Shown: positions 63,264 to 64,000 of the stretch, piece by piece | Position numbering within the stretch: position 1 is the stretch's first letter | Layout: the number at the start of each line of letters is the position of its first letter | Assembly: GCA_948146395.1 (NCBI GenBank) | Contig: OX411543.1 | Coordinates: 37,591,058 to 37,655,057, forward strand | DNA length: 64,000 bases | Origin: Fragum whitleyi | Taxonomy: Eukaryota > Mollusca > Bivalvia > Cardiida > Cardiidae | Direction of reading: 5' to 3' | Notes under the pieces: generated by a model | What the model was told of the DNA's origin: nothing | The model's input: the letters and a program-made list of their open reading frames with translations, nothing else | Database searches by the model: none | Program-made: the position numbers and the translations under genes

Positions 63264-64000
63264 AATGTGTTTGAAAAGAACTTGATTCTCTTTGTCATTA
63301 TAATGCACCATATTGAAATTTGTCGTAACTTCAAAAAGGCCTTTAACAATGGTAACAAGTCAAAGCAGCGGTGACAGGTCAACTCAGCCCATTTTCCCAT
63401 GGGCAACTCAGCCCAACGTTTAACTCAGGGGAGCCCATGACTCAGCCCAAAAATAATTTTATGCCAAAGCCAGATTAATTCCTATAATGTAATAAGTACA
63501 GTAGGACCCTTTATTAGTAACTGGGATAATAGAGATAAGCAATTGTTGATAGCAATTTTTCCTCCAGCACAAAACCTTTTCTTCTTAAGACTAAGTAAAA
63601 TTTATGGAAACTCTGATAATAGAAACTCCTAGATAATGGAAACAAATTTTTTGCACTATTACCCTTTTTTATTGGATAAAAGATACAATCAGGAGGTTAC
63701 ATCAGGACAAAAATATTCTAAAATACAAATTACCGGTAAATAGTTTTGACTTCAATTTTCAGGTGACAGTTTTCATAGACTTTTCATTATGTCAAGTTGT
63801 TGATCGCATCTTTACCCAATTTATAATTTTTAAATTGATCATATACATTAAATCTTTAAACATAGGCTTTGCTTTGCATTTTCTTTATTCTATGGAGTGT
63901 AGTAGGTGATTACTCAAATGACTGATTTTCATTCCATTTTTCATTCTTTTGGGTAAAAGATCTTGCATGCTAAGATTGCATTTGAATCCATTGTTACATA
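63264..64000. other. Unannotated sequence at window end
   Basis: A short repeated phrase (AACTCAGCCCA) occurs at 63378-63450. Otherwise AT-rich with no recognised gene or element. Confidence 0.4.

Overview
The window is AT-rich, intron-rich animal DNA, most likely from a bivalve mollusc (a venerid-like clam is a low-confidence guess). Reasons: GT-AG split genes, very repeat-rich introns, tRNA-derived SINEs ending in GGCGTTAAA plus (CAAT)n, elements starting TAGCTCACCTGAGC and ending CTCTTGTTT, and ACGCCCGTC-type inverted-repeat elements of the sort seen in bivalve genomes. No bacterial-type genes, CRISPR arrays, rRNA or convincing functional tRNA genes were seen.

Three host genes can be reconstructed by hand from exon/intron structure; every splice junction used keeps the reading frame. 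(1) The 3' half of a class-1 transmembrane semaphorin (Sema-1A-like) on the + strand, about 269-14720: end of the PSI domain, short stalk exons, transmembrane helix and cytoplasmic tail. The sema domain lies upstream of the window. (2) A complete four-exon + strand gene, 28719-34065, for a 389-residue secreted, very basic, N-glycosylation-rich coiled-coil protein with dibasic cleavage sites, which I do not recognise. (3) A seven-exon minus-strand gene, 52013-37651, for a 495-residue protein resembling TEX45/SAXO5 axonemal microtubule proteins; its introns alternate strictly in phase (1,0,1,0,1,0) and its exons share a repeated motif, as expected from two-exon module duplication. Genes 2 and 3 are convergent. 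The three genes have no evident common pathway (axon guidance/cell contact; secretion; cilia or sperm flagella).

The rest is mostly mobile-element debris. Three families end in TTAA and look like piggyBac-type MITEs: a 229-bp hairpin-centred family in six copies, a ~245-bp family in three, and a 165-bp foldback family in five plus a half copy. There are also foldback elements (31196, 22265, 47411), TIR elements (48017, 35280, 37868, 45889), tRNA-derived SINEs with target-site duplications, a 1.56-kb inverted-repeat element with a 156-bp internal array showing higher-order structure (18159-19722), three elements with internal tandem arrays (58463, about 60720, 62351), and a 5'-truncated LINE (55980-56815) beside a locally duplicated segment.

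The most unusual items are: a perfect, spacer-less 160-bp palindrome in intron 1 of gene 2; a 74-bp tandem array that repeats the end of exon 5 and its splice donor in the TEX45-like gene; the alternating intron phases of that gene; at least 14 TGACGTCA octamers confined to 28.6-60 kb and mostly inside repeats; and a filled/empty site pair that shows an insertion boundary. All calls were read by eye; no alignment or database search was run.
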